A stretch of DNA of 64,000 bases from Tessaracoccus caeni. GTDB lineage: Bacteria > Actinomycetota > Actinomycetes > Propionibacteriales > Propionibacteriaceae. Below the pieces are notes generated by a model. That model was not told the origin of the DNA and made no database searches. It was given only the letters and a program-made list of their open reading frames with translations. Positions 12,937-21,173 of this stretch are shown here, in pieces. The DNA lies in NCBI RefSeq assembly GCF_029211185.1, contig NZ_JARGDO010000005.1:1-64000 (forward strand), in the 5' to 3' direction. Made by a program: the position numbers and the translations under genes. The first letter of the stretch is position 1, and each line of letters starts with the position of its first letter.

Positions 12937-15404
12937 TCGACCTGGAGGCGCTGGAGCGAGCGATCCGGCGCGATCGCGACGCGGAAGTCCTGCGGCTGTA
13001 TGACGGTGTGTCTGAGGCCGAGCGGGAGACCACGAAGCCCCTGATTCGGTCGCTGGAGAAGGAGGAGGCCGCGTGGTGGCGATCCCCCAAGTCTGACCGC
13101 CCGTTCGCGAAAAACCCGGTCGGCAGTGCCGGGCTCGCGATCGCGCAGCTCGCCACCACGCCGTCGCCGGAGCGTGCAGCCGAGGAGTTCGACTGGGGAA
13201 CCTGGCCGGAGAAGACTGCCGTGGTGCTTGGGCGTCCAGCGGCCTGGCAGCGACGACTCGCCGAGATCTTGGCAGGAACGCTCATGCGGGGAGGCGCCAG
13301 CCAGGCGGCTTGGGACGTGATCGATCCGATCCTCCAGCACCTGGGGCTCCGGCACCTCGACACCCCCGACTACGCCGTGCACTGGCTGCGGCGCCAGGAG
13401 GTGACCCTCGACGCCGATGCCCAGTTCACCGTCGACCCCGAACTCCCCACGCTGCTCCTGCGGGCCTTGGATTCCGACAGATTGCACGACGCGGTTCCTC
13501 CTCCGAACGCCGTGTGGGAGGCAGAAGGGAAGCAGCGGCGGTGGGCGGAACTCGCCGGGCAGTGGGTGCGAGAAGGCAAGGTCGATCGCACCGACTTACA
13601 CAATCGTGCGCTCGCCTGCCTGGTTCGGGGTGGCATGAAACCGCATCTGCGGGCAGCGCTGGACTTCGTCGAGGAGCTCTCCCCCACGCCCGAGGAGGCG
13701 CTGGCCCATCGACGGGAGTATCTGGCTCTGGTGGAGTCCAAAGAGGCATTCGTCGCGCGGCATGCCCTGGCTGCGCTTCGGGGTGCCGAGGCCGATCGTT
13801 CCACCGCCGTGATCGCCTGCGAAGTGGCCCTGACCAGGGCGGATGCCGGAGTTCCTCAGGCGGCGCTGGTCTGGTTGAGGGCCTTGGCCAAGGGCACACC
13901 GGAGGCCGCCGCCGAGGTGGTGCGCGTCGCCGGCATCGGGCTCTCCCACCCCAAGCGGATCGTGCAGGAGAAGGCCTTGGCCTTGGTCGGCAGTCTTCCG
14001 GCGGGCGATGCTGCTGCCGAAATCGCTTGGGCCATGGAGGCGGTCAGCCCCAGCATCCGAGGAGCCTCAACCGAGAGCGCGCCCGCCCTGCCCGAGCTGC
14101 CTCCACTGCTCCTTGCCCCACCCCTCCCCAGGATCGAATCCGTCGACGAGCTGATCGACTTGGTCCGCCGGGCGGCCAAGGTCGGGCCGACCTTCGGCGA
14201 CGACGAGCGCCTCATCGATGGCTTCGCCCGGTTCGGGGCCTCGCTCACACCGCAGCAGAAGAAGGCACTGCCCCTCCGCGATCGGTCCGCGCACTGGCCC
14301 ATGATGCTGAACGAGTTCTCTCTGATCTGGCGGCCGTCGTTGGCAGATCGCCTTCTCCTCCCGCGTCGGCCTGTCCGGGCCCGCCGCGCCCTCGCCCCGA
14401 ACGTCCAGCGCGCCCGCGAAGTTCTCGGCCACCTGCAGGACGAGGTGCTGCTGCTGTCCTTCCCTCGTGACAGCACCGGGCTCGTCGATCCAGATCGACT
14501 GCTCGACGATCTTCGTCGTGCTCAGCGCGAGTCTCGGCCGGTCCTGCCGCGAGACCTCGAGGCAGCCTGGCTGCGGCTGCCGCTCGACCCAAGCCCCGGC
14601 TTCGCGGCGCAGGTGGAGGCCATCGGCGGCGAGGCCGCGTCGTGGTTGGTCAGCGAGCTACGACGTGGGCCGGTGCCCGGGCCCGAGTTGAGCCTCGAGC
14701 TGCGCGACAACTCGAACTACCCCTACGTCGCTCTCATGGGCGAGTGGCCTGGCACCTCGGGACGCGGCGGCGGTCTGCTCCTCCGACTCTCGACGCCCCG
14801 AGCGGATGGAGGCGCGCACCTCAGCGAGGAGGTGGACGTCGCACTGCTGCCGACCCTGCGCGAGGCGCTCGCTCTGCACGACTTGAAGGCTCTCGAATGG
14901 TGGCGCGGCACCGTCAACCAGACGGCGCCCCTCATCGCCTTTCCGCATCAGCAGGGAGCGCTGGGCCCGGCCAGCCACCTCGCGCTCGCCGACGCCGCCA
15001 CAGCCGACCACACCCAGCTGCGCGCCGCCGCCACCGACGCCACGTTGGGCCTTCTGGCAACAGGCGCGCTCGACGGCGTGGCCGCCGGTCCGGCCTGGGC
15101 GCTGGCCGCGCCGCTTCCCAGCTACAAACTCGGACGGTGGGCGTCGCATCTGCGCGACGTGGCGGCCTCAAGCGTCGCCGGATCCCGGTACGTCTGGAAC
15201 CTGCTGCGCCAGGCGCTGCCAGTGCTGTTCGAGGCGACGCGCGCACGTCCGGGAGCCGCCGACCTGGTCGGCATCGCGGCCGAGGCGGCACTGGTCGTCG
15301 GGGCGAGAGAGTCGGTTCCGGGACTCGACGCGGTTGCCGACAGGTCCGGCTCGGCGCGCCTCACCGTCGAAGCCCGGCGTCTACGCACGGTGCTCTCCGG
15401 TTAG
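12933..15404 (+). CDS. Large HEAT-like protein, DUF6493 type
   Basis: An 823-residue protein without signal peptide or membrane segments. Residues 1-420 are rich in helical Ala/Leu repeats (for example LVRGGMKPHLRAALDFVEEL and FVARHALAALRGAEADRSTA), suggesting a HEAT/ARM-like solenoid. The C-terminal half has PLRDRSAHWPMMLNEFSLIW and WWRGTVNQTAPLIAFPHQQG segments that I do not recognise as catalytic. It is translated from an ATG overlapping the SWIM gene stop. The solenoid plus zinc-finger partnership suggests a protein- or nucleic-acid-binding complex. DUF6493 membership is from memory of the family, not a search. Confidence 0.7.
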   Translation: MIDLEALERAIRRDRDAEVLRLYDGVSEAERETTKPLIRSLEKEEAAWWRSPKSDRPFAKNPVGSAGLAIAQLATTPSPERAAEEFDWGTWPEKTAVVLGRPAAWQRRLAEILAGTLMRGGASQAAWDVIDPILQHLGLRHLDTPDYAVHWLRRQEVTLDADAQFTVDPELPTLLLRALDSDRLHDAVPPPNAVWEAEGKQRRWAELAGQWVREGKVDRTDLHNRALACLVRGGMKPHLRAALDFVEELSPTPEEALAHRREYLALVESKEAFVARHALAALRGAEADRSTAVIACEVALTRADAGVPQAALVWLRALAKGTPEAAAEVVRVAGIGLSHPKRIVQEKALALVGSLPAGDAAAEIAWAMEAVSPSIRGASTESAPALPELPPLLLAPPLPRIESVDELIDLVRRAAKVGPTFGDDERLIDGFARFGASLTPQQKKALPLRDRSAHWPMMLNEFSLIWRPSLADRLLLPRRPVRARRALAPNVQRAREVLGHLQDEVLLLSFPRDSTGLVDPDRLLDDLRRAQRESRPVLPRDLEAAWLRLPLDPSPGFAAQVEAIGGEAASWLVSELRRGPVPGPELSLELRDNSNYPYVALMGEWPGTSGRGGGLLLRLSTPRADGGAHLSEEVDVALLPTLREALALHDLKALEWWRGTVNQTAPLIAFPHQQGALGPASHLALADAATADHTQLRAAATDATLGLLATGALDGVAAGPAWALAAPLPSYKLGRWASHLRDVAASSVAGSRYVWNLLRQALPVLFEATRARPGAADLVGIAAEAALVVGARESVPGLDAVADRSGSARLTVEARRLRTVLSG

Positions 15405-15408
15405 AGCG

Positions 15409-16023
15409 TCAACGCGGAAGTCCGCGAGCCTCTAGGGCCTCGCCGGTGCGCTGCGCGTAGGCCACCGCGCCGACGACCGCCGGCGTGAGCAGCGCCACCG
15501 GATTGCGGGTCCTCCCACGCGCATGGGCTGCGTCGCGGGCGTCCTGCACGGCACCGGCCAGGAACGGGATGGAGCGGATCATCAGCGCGATGGTCAGCGT
15601 CACGGCCCTGGGATTGACCCCGACATGACGCAGCGGCCCCAGCGCTCGGGCCAGCGCGTCCATCAGGTCGGGCGTCGACGTCGTGAGCGTGAGCATCCGG
15701 GCTGCCAGTACCGCAGCCAACAGATTGCCAGGGCCAACGAAAGCCATCACGGGCAGCAGTGAGATCAGCTGATAGGCGACCATTACGCCGAGCAGCACCC
15801 ACAGGTACCAGCCCACATCGAGGATCCGGCCCAGCGAGACGCGCGAGGTGAGCAGGGCGACGAGCACCACGATCAGCGCGGCGGCGGTGATCCACCACTC
15901 CCTCACCAGCACGGGGGGCACGGCGACGGCCAACATCAGCAGGTACTTCCAGCCGATCGGCAGCCGGAACAGCCACCCGTCGCCTGGCTGGTAGACGCCG
16001 AGCAGACTCGTGTGGGCGTTCAT
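15409..16023 (-). CDS. bioN: Energy-coupling factor transporter T component (BioN type)
   Basis: Membrane transmembrane-coupling subunit of an ECF transporter (204 residues, about five hydrophobic segments). The C-terminal region carries the coupling-helix motif family (DARDAAHARGRTR) that contacts the ATPase. Its start overlaps the ATPase stop by four bases, and BioY is two genes upstream, so it belongs to a dedicated biotin importer. It converges on the DUF6493-type gene with only four bases between the stops. Confidence 0.88.
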   Translation of the reverse strand: MNAHTSLLGVYQPGDGWLFRLPIGWKYLLMLAVAVPPVLVREWWITAAALIVVLVALLTSRVSLGRILDVGWYLWVLLGVMVAYQLISLLPVMAFVGPGNLLAAVLAARMLTLTTSTPDLMDALARALGPLRHVGVNPRAVTLTIALMIRSIPFLAGAVQDARDAAHARGRTRNPVALLTPAVVGAVAYAQRTGEALEARGLPR

Positions 16024-16718
16024 CGGGCCATGGCTCCCACGTAGGCGGCGATCGCGTCGTCGGGGTGCCCGTCGGCGAGGACGCGCCCGTCGTCGATGAC
16101 GAGCACCCGATCAGCATCGGCGGCCACGTCGAGATCGTGGGTGGAGAAGATCACCTGCTGCTCCAGCTCGGCCAGGGTGCGACGCCAGGCGAGCTTGTTG
16201 CGCAGGTCGAGCAGGGTGGTGGGCTCGTCGGCCACCAGCACGGTGGGCTCGACGGCCAGCACGCTGGTGAGCGCCACCAGCTGACGCTCTCCCCCGCTGA
16301 GGTCGTAGATGCTCTGATGCGCGACGCGCTCGATGCCACGCTCAGCTAGCAGCTGCCGGGCGCGCTCGGTGCGGGCGCGGCGGTCCTTGATGGTGGCCTG
16401 CAGGCTCAGCTCCACGTCTTCGATGGGCGTGGACATCAGCAGCTGCGCCAGCGGATCGGTGAAGACGAAGCCCACCTTCTGTCGCACAGCCTTGGCGTCA
16501 CGCACGGTGTCGAGCCCATCGACCAGCACCTGACCCGACGACGGCGCGCGCAGACCGTTCAGCAGCCGCAGCAACGTCGACTTGCCGGAGCCGTTGGCCC
16601 CGATCACCGCGATCCGGCGTTCGGGCAGTGAAAGGGTGACGTCGTCGAGCAGCACGCGATCAGCCTCGCCCCGGCGCACGGCCGGGATCACAACGCTGAC
16701 GGCATGCAGTTCGATCAT
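16020..16718 (-). CDS. bioM: Biotin ECF transporter ATPase (BioM type)
   Basis: ABC ATPase (232 residues) that energises biotin uptake with BioN and BioY. Walker A is GANGSGKSTLLRLL near residue 38, the signature is LSGGERQLVALTSVLA, Walker B is VLVADEPTTLLDL, and the switch His lies in STHDLD. The start is the ATG giving MIELHAV, which overlaps the bioY stop by four bases; the frame continues upstream only as an out-of-frame reading of bioY. The D-loop TLLDLRN keeps the usual form. Confidence 0.92.
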   Translation of the reverse strand: MIELHAVSVVIPAVRRGEADRVLLDDVTLSLPERRIAVIGANGSGKSTLLRLLNGLRAPSSGQVLVDGLDTVRDAKAVRQKVGFVFTDPLAQLLMSTPIEDVELSLQATIKDRRARTERARQLLAERGIERVAHQSIYDLSGGERQLVALTSVLAVEPTVLVADEPTTLLDLRNKLAWRRTLAELEQQVIFSTHDLDVAADADRVLVIDDGRVLADGHPDDAIAAYVGAMAR

Positions 16719-17311
16719 CGAATGAATAGTCGCGGGAAAGCCTTGTGCACCGCAAATGCCAGCAGCGACGCGATGGCGAACTTGACCGCGTCGGGCACCC
16801 AGAAGGTGAGTTCCAACACGATGGCATCCCCGAAGGGCATAGGCACCGCGCGAGCCATGCCGGCGGCGCCGAGCGGCCAGACGATCAGCACCCGCGCCAC
16901 CATGCAGGCCAGGAAGAACCACACCGGGGTGAGGACGGTCAGACCGCGCCTGACGATCCCCTGGGCGATCGCGCCGGTCAGCGCCGCCGCGAGGATGAAG
17001 GCGATCAGGTAGCCACCCGTCGGGCCCGCCAGCACACCGATGCCGGCCTTGCCACCCGCGAAGACCGGCAGCCCGGCCAGGCCCACCAGAACGTAGAGGC
17101 CCACGGCGAGCGCACCGCGCCACCAGCCGAGGCACAGGCCCGCCAGCGCGACACCCACGAGCTGGAGCGTGATGGGCGCGGGGACGACGCCGATGGGCAC
17201 CGCCGGAGCGAGCGACAGGGCCGCCAGCAGCGCGGCGAACACGGCGATGTAGGCGAGGTCTGCAGACGCGAACCCTTTGGGTCGGGCTGTGGCTTCTGCA
17301 CGGCTGCTCAT
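16715..17311 (-). CDS. bioY: Biotin transporter substrate-binding component BioY
   Basis: Integral membrane S component (198 residues, about six hydrophobic segments) that binds biotin. Family features include APITLQLVGVALAG and the GPTGGYLIAF loop near residue 100. The start is set at MSSRAEATARPKG, preceded by a GGAG ribosome site; the operator lies 50-65 bases upstream. It is the first gene of bioY-bioM-bioN, each junction overlapping by four bases. Confidence 0.93.
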   Translation of the reverse strand: MSSRAEATARPKGFASADLAYIAVFAALLAALSLAPAVPIGVVPAPITLQLVGVALAGLCLGWWRGALAVGLYVLVGLAGLPVFAGGKAGIGVLAGPTGGYLIAFILAAALTGAIAQGIVRRGLTVLTPVWFFLACMVARVLIVWPLGAAGMARAVPMPFGDAIVLELTFWVPDAVKFAIASLLAFAVHKAFPRLFIR

Positions 17312-17348
17312 GACGATCTCCTTCAGGCTCCCTGTGCGGATGAGCACC

Positions 17349-17377
17349 ATCTAACACCGTTATTGAACAACGTTCAA
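17349..17377 (-). promoter_or_regulatory. bioYMN promoter with BioQ-type operator
   Basis: Reading the minus strand, -35 TTGAAC (17372-17377) and -10 TTAGAT (17349-17354) are 17 bases apart. A perfect dyad TTGAAC-AAC-GTTCAA (17363-17377) covers the -35. Its core TGAAC-N3-GTTCA closely matches the published corynebacterial BioQ (TetR-family) operator form TGAAC-N3-GTTAC. Biotin-responsive repression is therefore likely; no bioQ is in the window. Confidence 0.75.
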
Positions 17378-17480
17378 ACCGGCGTTCCGCGGGTCTTTCC
17401 GAGCCCAACCCTGCGCCTCGTCACACGCTCGGGTGATCAGTCCCTACGATGTGGTCATCCCGAGGAGAGGCGGCGCTGCG

Positions 17481-18920
17481 ATGGTCGAGAAACCAGGCAT
17501 CGAAGGCACCCATCACCACCGGCCCGTCCTCGCGGTGCCGGGCGGCGAGGCCAGCGGATTCCTGTATTCGAGGGCGGTTCACAACCTGTTGGACCTCAAC
17601 ATCGTCGCGGGGCGGAGTGCCGACGAACCCCCGAGGTTCATCCGCGCGGGCGCCCACTACCCCGATCCCTGGACACGGGATGCCGCCATCAACGCCTGGA
17701 ACGCGGCCAGCTTCCTCGCACCGGACGTCGCGCGGGACACGCTCGTCATGGTCTGCCAAGGAAGCGATGAGCCGATCCTCGCCCAGGACGATCAGTGGTG
17801 GGACCAGATCATCTGGGTGCTCGCCGCGTGGCACCACTACCTGGCCACCGGCGACAGGGAGTTCCTCGCGTGGGCACGTGGAGTGGGCGCGCGGTCGCTC
17901 GCGATCCTGCATGAGCGACGCTTCCGCCCGGCACACGGTCTCTACGCGGGCGGAGCGGTGATGCAGGACGGCATCTCCGGCTATCCCCGACCGCCATGGG
18001 AGCCGGGCAACGGATCGAGCTTCGTGCTCGACTACCCGCCGGCGCACGAACTGATGTGCCTCTCCACCAACACGCTCTACGTCGGCGCGCTGCGCACGCT
18101 CGCAGCCATGTCTCGCGCATTGGACGCCCCGGAGGAATCCTTCGACGAACGCGCCGACGCGCTGGCCTCGGCCATCGACGCGCAGCTCTGGCGGCCGACG
18201 GCGAGGCAATACGGCTACCTGCTGCACGGAAGCGGCGACGCGGAGGGTTCCGTCGCGGACGACGAAGAGGCTTGCGGGATCGCCTTCGCGGCGCTCTTCG
18301 GCGTCGCGGATCCCGACCTCGCGCGAGACATCCTGCGGAGAACCCATCGCCAGCCGCAGGGAGTGGTCAACGTCTGGCCGCACTTCCCTGAGCGCTTCTC
18401 CGACGAACAACCGGGCCGGCACAACGCCGTCTGCTGGCCGATGGTGATGGGCATGTTCGGCTCGACGGCGGCCGTCGTCGGCGAGTCCGCGGTGTTCGAA
18501 CAGAACCTCGACGACCTCGAACGCCTCTTTCTCGGCAGCGACGGCGAGTTCTTCGAAATCTACAACGCGATCAATGGTGAGGTCGACGGCGGCTGGCAGG
18601 AAGGTGCCCACTGGCCCAGCGAACCGCACCAGACCTGGTCCGCGACCGCCTACCTTCGGATGATCCACCACGGGGTGCTGGGCATGCGCCTCTCCGAGGA
18701 CGGGATCCGCTTCGCGCCGATCGTGCCCGAACGCTTCGACGGCGCGACGCTCTCCGCCTTCCGCTACCGCGATTCCTCGCTGACCATCACGGTGACCGGG
18801 AGCGGAGATCGGCTCGCCTCAGTGCGGCTGGACGGCCGGCTCGTCGATGGCGACGTGCATCTCCCGGCGTCTCTGTCGGGGCATCATGAGGTGGTCTTGG
18901 AGATGGAGCGCCTCAAGTGA
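17481..18920 (+). CDS. (alpha/alpha)6-barrel glycoside hydrolase, glucosidase-like
   Basis: A 479-residue cytoplasmic protein resembling the MGH1-like/GH63-type six-hairpin glycosidases. Aromatic and acidic motifs typical of that barrel are visible: HYPDPWTRDAAINAWNA near residue 57, DDQWWDQIIWVLAAWHHYL near 105, and EVDGGWQEGAHWPSEPHQTW near 372, which include candidate catalytic acids. A C-terminal all-beta cap (about 400-479) follows. The ATG at 17481 after GGAGAGG is preferred to a GTG at 17433. No transporter adjoins it, so the substrate cannot be named; alpha-glucosidic or trehalose/kojibiose-like disaccharides are possible. Confidence 0.7.
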   Translation: MVEKPGIEGTHHHRPVLAVPGGEASGFLYSRAVHNLLDLNIVAGRSADEPPRFIRAGAHYPDPWTRDAAINAWNAASFLAPDVARDTLVMVCQGSDEPILAQDDQWWDQIIWVLAAWHHYLATGDREFLAWARGVGARSLAILHERRFRPAHGLYAGGAVMQDGISGYPRPPWEPGNGSSFVLDYPPAHELMCLSTNTLYVGALRTLAAMSRALDAPEESFDERADALASAIDAQLWRPTARQYGYLLHGSGDAEGSVADDEEACGIAFAALFGVADPDLARDILRRTHRQPQGVVNVWPHFPERFSDEQPGRHNAVCWPMVMGMFGSTAAVVGESAVFEQNLDDLERLFLGSDGEFFEIYNAINGEVDGGWQEGAHWPSEPHQTWSATAYLRMIHHGVLGMRLSEDGIRFAPIVPERFDGATLSAFRYRDSSLTITVTGSGDRLASVRLDGRLVDGDVHLPASLSGHHEVVLEMERLK

Positions 18921-18963
18921 CGATGTTCTGCCGCACACACGACGGCGCTGGGTGGTCCTGCGA

Positions 18964-20028
18964 TCAGGGGCGGAGCGCTGTCAATCGTTCCTCTATCCCG
19001 GGCCGCAGGGCGATCCGCGAGGCAAGCCCGGGAGACGCGAACAGCCGCCCGGAGGCCGTGAGGAAGACCGCGTCAACGCCGAGCCGCCGACACAGCGCCA
19101 TGCCGTCTTCGAGGCCGAGCACCAGGGCTGCCGTGGAGATCGCCTCGCTGCGCATGCCGTCGTCACTGACCACCGCCACGGAACACAGGTCGGTGTGCGC
19201 CTCCTCGCCCGTGCGAGGATCCCGGACGTGCCGGACGACGACGGGCTCGACGCCCAGCCGGTGACCTCGGATGCCCGACATTGAAAACGATCCGCAGGGC
19301 ACCTCCAGGTAGCCGAGGGTCTCGTCCAGCTCGTGCCACGGCGACCCCAGGGCGATCCGCCAGGCTCCTCCGCGCGGGGCGTCACCGCCGACCGACACCG
19401 ACGACGTGCCGAGCGAGGCGAGCACGCCGGTGGCGGCCGCCCGGTCCCGGACCAGGTCGGCGGCATACCCCTTGGCGATGGCCCCGAAGTCGACCTGGCA
19501 GTCGTCGTCGAGCCGAGCCTCCCAGCCCCTGGCGCCGGCCGGCCGGAGGCGCAGCGCGCGCCCAGCACCGTCGGCCGCCGTCACCGCGCTGAAGACCCCG
19601 CCGGTCTCGACGCGGTATCGCTCCGCGGCGCGCGCGACGGCCACCAGATGCTCCCCCACCGGCACCCAGGCTCCAGCCGCCTGGTTCAACCGTCCGACGT
19701 CGCTGTCCGGCCGGAAGCGGGACAGCGCCGCGTCGACCTCGGCCACCAAGGCGTGCAAGGCGCCGGCCTGCCCCGGCACCGAGCCCCCAGCCCGGCCCAT
19801 CCACTCCTCTCCACCCCGCACCGAAAATCGGCCAATGGCCGATTTTTCGGTGTCTTGTGCCGAAAATCGGCCAATGGCCGATTTTCCTGGATTGGGTGAG
19901 GGGGTGGTCGAGGGCGAGGTCGCGGATCCCGAGCAAGTCGGGCCACCTGGCTCGTCCACCAGGCAGAGGTGCACGACGGTGCCCATCGCGGCCGACTCCG
20001 ACCAGCGCGCTTCCCGGCTGCCACTCAC
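18964..20028 (-). CDS. apbE: FAD:protein FMN transferase ApbE, with an internal palindromic-repeat insert
   Basis: Attaches FMN through a phosphodiester to Ser/Thr of extracytoplasmic redox proteins. The 354-residue protein keeps the family order: MGTVVHL at the N-terminus, the FRPDSDVGRLN segment, DFGAIAKGYAADLV, the SVGGDA turn and the late SDDGMRSEAISTAAL metal/FAD region. Between about residues 47 and 75, where family members have a short loop, there is an insert made of two copies of KSAIGRFS encoded by two DNA palindromes. The start overlaps the FMN-binding lipoprotein stop by four bases, so enzyme and substrate are co-translated. No signal peptide is obvious, so export or membrane attachment is unclear. 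Confidence 0.88.
   Translation of the reverse strand: MSGSREARWSESAAMGTVVHLCLVDEPGGPTCSGSATSPSTTPSPNPGKSAIGRFSAQDTEKSAIGRFSVRGGEEWMGRAGGSVPGQAGALHALVAEVDAALSRFRPDSDVGRLNQAAGAWVPVGEHLVAVARAAERYRVETGGVFSAVTAADGAGRALRLRPAGARGWEARLDDDCQVDFGAIAKGYAADLVRDRAAATGVLASLGTSSVSVGGDAPRGGAWRIALGSPWHELDETLGYLEVPCGSFSMSGIRGHRLGVEPVVVRHVRDPRTGEEAHTDLCSVAVVSDDGMRSEAISTAALVLGLEDGMALCRRLGVDAVFLTASGRLFASPGLASRIALRPGIEERLTALRP
19818..19886. repeat. Two tandem copies of a 23-bp palindrome inside apbE
   Basis: AAAATCGGCCA-A-TGGCCGATTTT occurs twice: within 19818-19852, where the arms extend to CACCG/CGGTG, and within 19859-19886. Both lie in the apbE reading frame and keep it open, adding two KSAIGRFS peptides. The pattern is that of a REP-like mobile palindrome that tolerates coding sequence. 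Confidence 0.85.
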
Positions 20029-20468
20029 GCCGCTCCGCGGCTCAGCGCGTCGGTGACGGCCTCCACGAACTGGCGATGCGACAGCGAGGCCCCGGCGATG
20101 ATGTCCACCTCGTCTGCGTCGCTGGCCTCCTTGAACTGAGCGACGTACTGCTGCTCGGCCGCCACCGCTGCCTGGGCGCGCTGATAGAAGGCCTTGTCGA
20201 CGGGCTCTCCTGTGGCCTTCGAGAGGCCGTAGTTCTCGTCGTGCGGGGTGCCGTCGGCGTCGGTGATCACGAACCGCGCCTCGGTGATCACGCCGTCGGC
20301 GATGGTGAACTCGACGGTGCCCACCGCCCCGGCATCGTCGGGCGTGCTCTCACCCCGGTATACGCCGTCTGGGTGGTCGGCAGCGCTCATACTGAGCCCG
20401 CAGCCCGAGAGCGCGACGACGCCGACCGCACCCACCAGGGCCAGCAGCCGGGTGCGCGCGCGGCTCAC
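20025..20468 (-). CDS. FMN-binding-domain lipoprotein
   Basis: A 147-residue exported lipoprotein. A signal peptide ends at the lipobox LSGC (Cys near residue 23), and the rest is a single FMN_bind domain: YRGESTPDDAGAVGTVEFTI and the C-terminal DIIAGASLSHRQFV. The xGASxS core matches the site that ApbE flavinylates, so the second Ser (in LSH) is the likely FMN attachment residue. The start is a GTG overlapping the ATPase stop by four bases. Its place at the end of a ferrous-iron operon suggests that it moves electrons to reduce ferric iron outside the membrane. Confidence 0.85.
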   Translation of the reverse strand: MSRARTRLLALVGAVGVVALSGCGLSMSAADHPDGVYRGESTPDDAGAVGTVEFTIADGVITEARFVITDADGTPHDENYGLSKATGEPVDKAFYQRAQAAVAAEQQYVAQFKEASDADEVDIIAGASLSHRQFVEAVTDALSRGAA

Positions 20469-21172
20469 GATGCCGCCTTCGCGCCGAAGGCCCGCACATA
20501 GTCGTCGGTCTCGATGACCTGGGCGATGCGGCCGTGGTTGAGGATCACCTGACGCTGCCCCTGGGCCGCGACCATCGCGTCGTGGGTGACGACGATCAAG
20601 GTGGTTCCCTCGTCGTGCAACTGCCGGAAGAGATCGAGCACTTTTCGTTCGTTCGCCTCGTCGAGGTTGCCGGTGGGCTCGTCGGCCAGCACCACCGACG
20701 GCGAGTTGATCAGCGCCCGCGCCACGCACACGCGCTGCTGCTCGCCGCCCGACATCTGACGGGGGAGGTGGCTGGCCCTGGCGCCCATCCCGACGCGCTC
20801 CAGCGCCGCGCGGGCCTCCGCCTCGTCCGGCAGCGAATGGTAGTACTGCGCCACCATCACGTTCTCCAGCGCCGTCAGGTGTTTGACCAGATGGAACTTC
20901 TGGAAGATCAGTCCGATCCGCCGGCGCCGGATGGCCGCCAGCTCGCGCTCGCCCTGCTTGTCCAGCCGTTCGCCGTCGAGCAGCACGGTGCCGGAGGTGG
21001 CGGTGTCCATGCAGCCGAGGATGTTCATCAGCGTGGTCTTGCCGGAGCCCGACGGGCCGACGATGGAGAGCCATTCGCCCTTGTGAATGGTCAGATCGAT
21101 GGTGTCCAGCGCCGCTACGTCGCCGTAGAGCCGGCTGACGCCGCTCAGGCTGTAGACCTCTTTCGAGTTCAT
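20465..21172 (-). CDS. ABC transporter ATPase, MacB/LolD type, of the iron operon
   Basis: A 235-residue ATPase. Walker A is GPSGSGKTTLMNIL near residue 40, the signature is MSGGEQQRVCVARAL, Walker B is VVLADEPTGNLD, and the His switch is VVTHD. This subtype pairs with FtsX/MacB-like permeases that do not import through a channel but drive movements of extracytoplasmic domains. Two such permeases lie immediately upstream, one base apart from this start. The arrangement matches the ATPase of P19-type iron loci in Campylobacter. Confidence 0.9.
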   Translation of the reverse strand: MNSKEVYSLSGVSRLYGDVAALDTIDLTIHKGEWLSIVGPSGSGKTTLMNILGCMDTATSGTVLLDGERLDKQGERELAAIRRRRIGLIFQKFHLVKHLTALENVMVAQYYHSLPDEAEARAALERVGMGARASHLPRQMSGGEQQRVCVARALINSPSVVLADEPTGNLDEANERKVLDLFRQLHDEGTTLIVVTHDAMVAAQGQRQVILNHGRIAQVIETDDYVRAFGAKAAS

Positions 21173-21173
21173 G

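Noticed and set aside
17312-17432. Riboswitch upstream of bioYMN
   Set aside because: The distance from the predicted start to bioY is short and no conserved aptamer was seen; the dyad operator is sufficient.
18964-20028. apbE as a pseudogene because of the repeat insert
   Set aside because: The frame is open throughout and the catalytic motifs after the insert are intact, so it is more likely functional.
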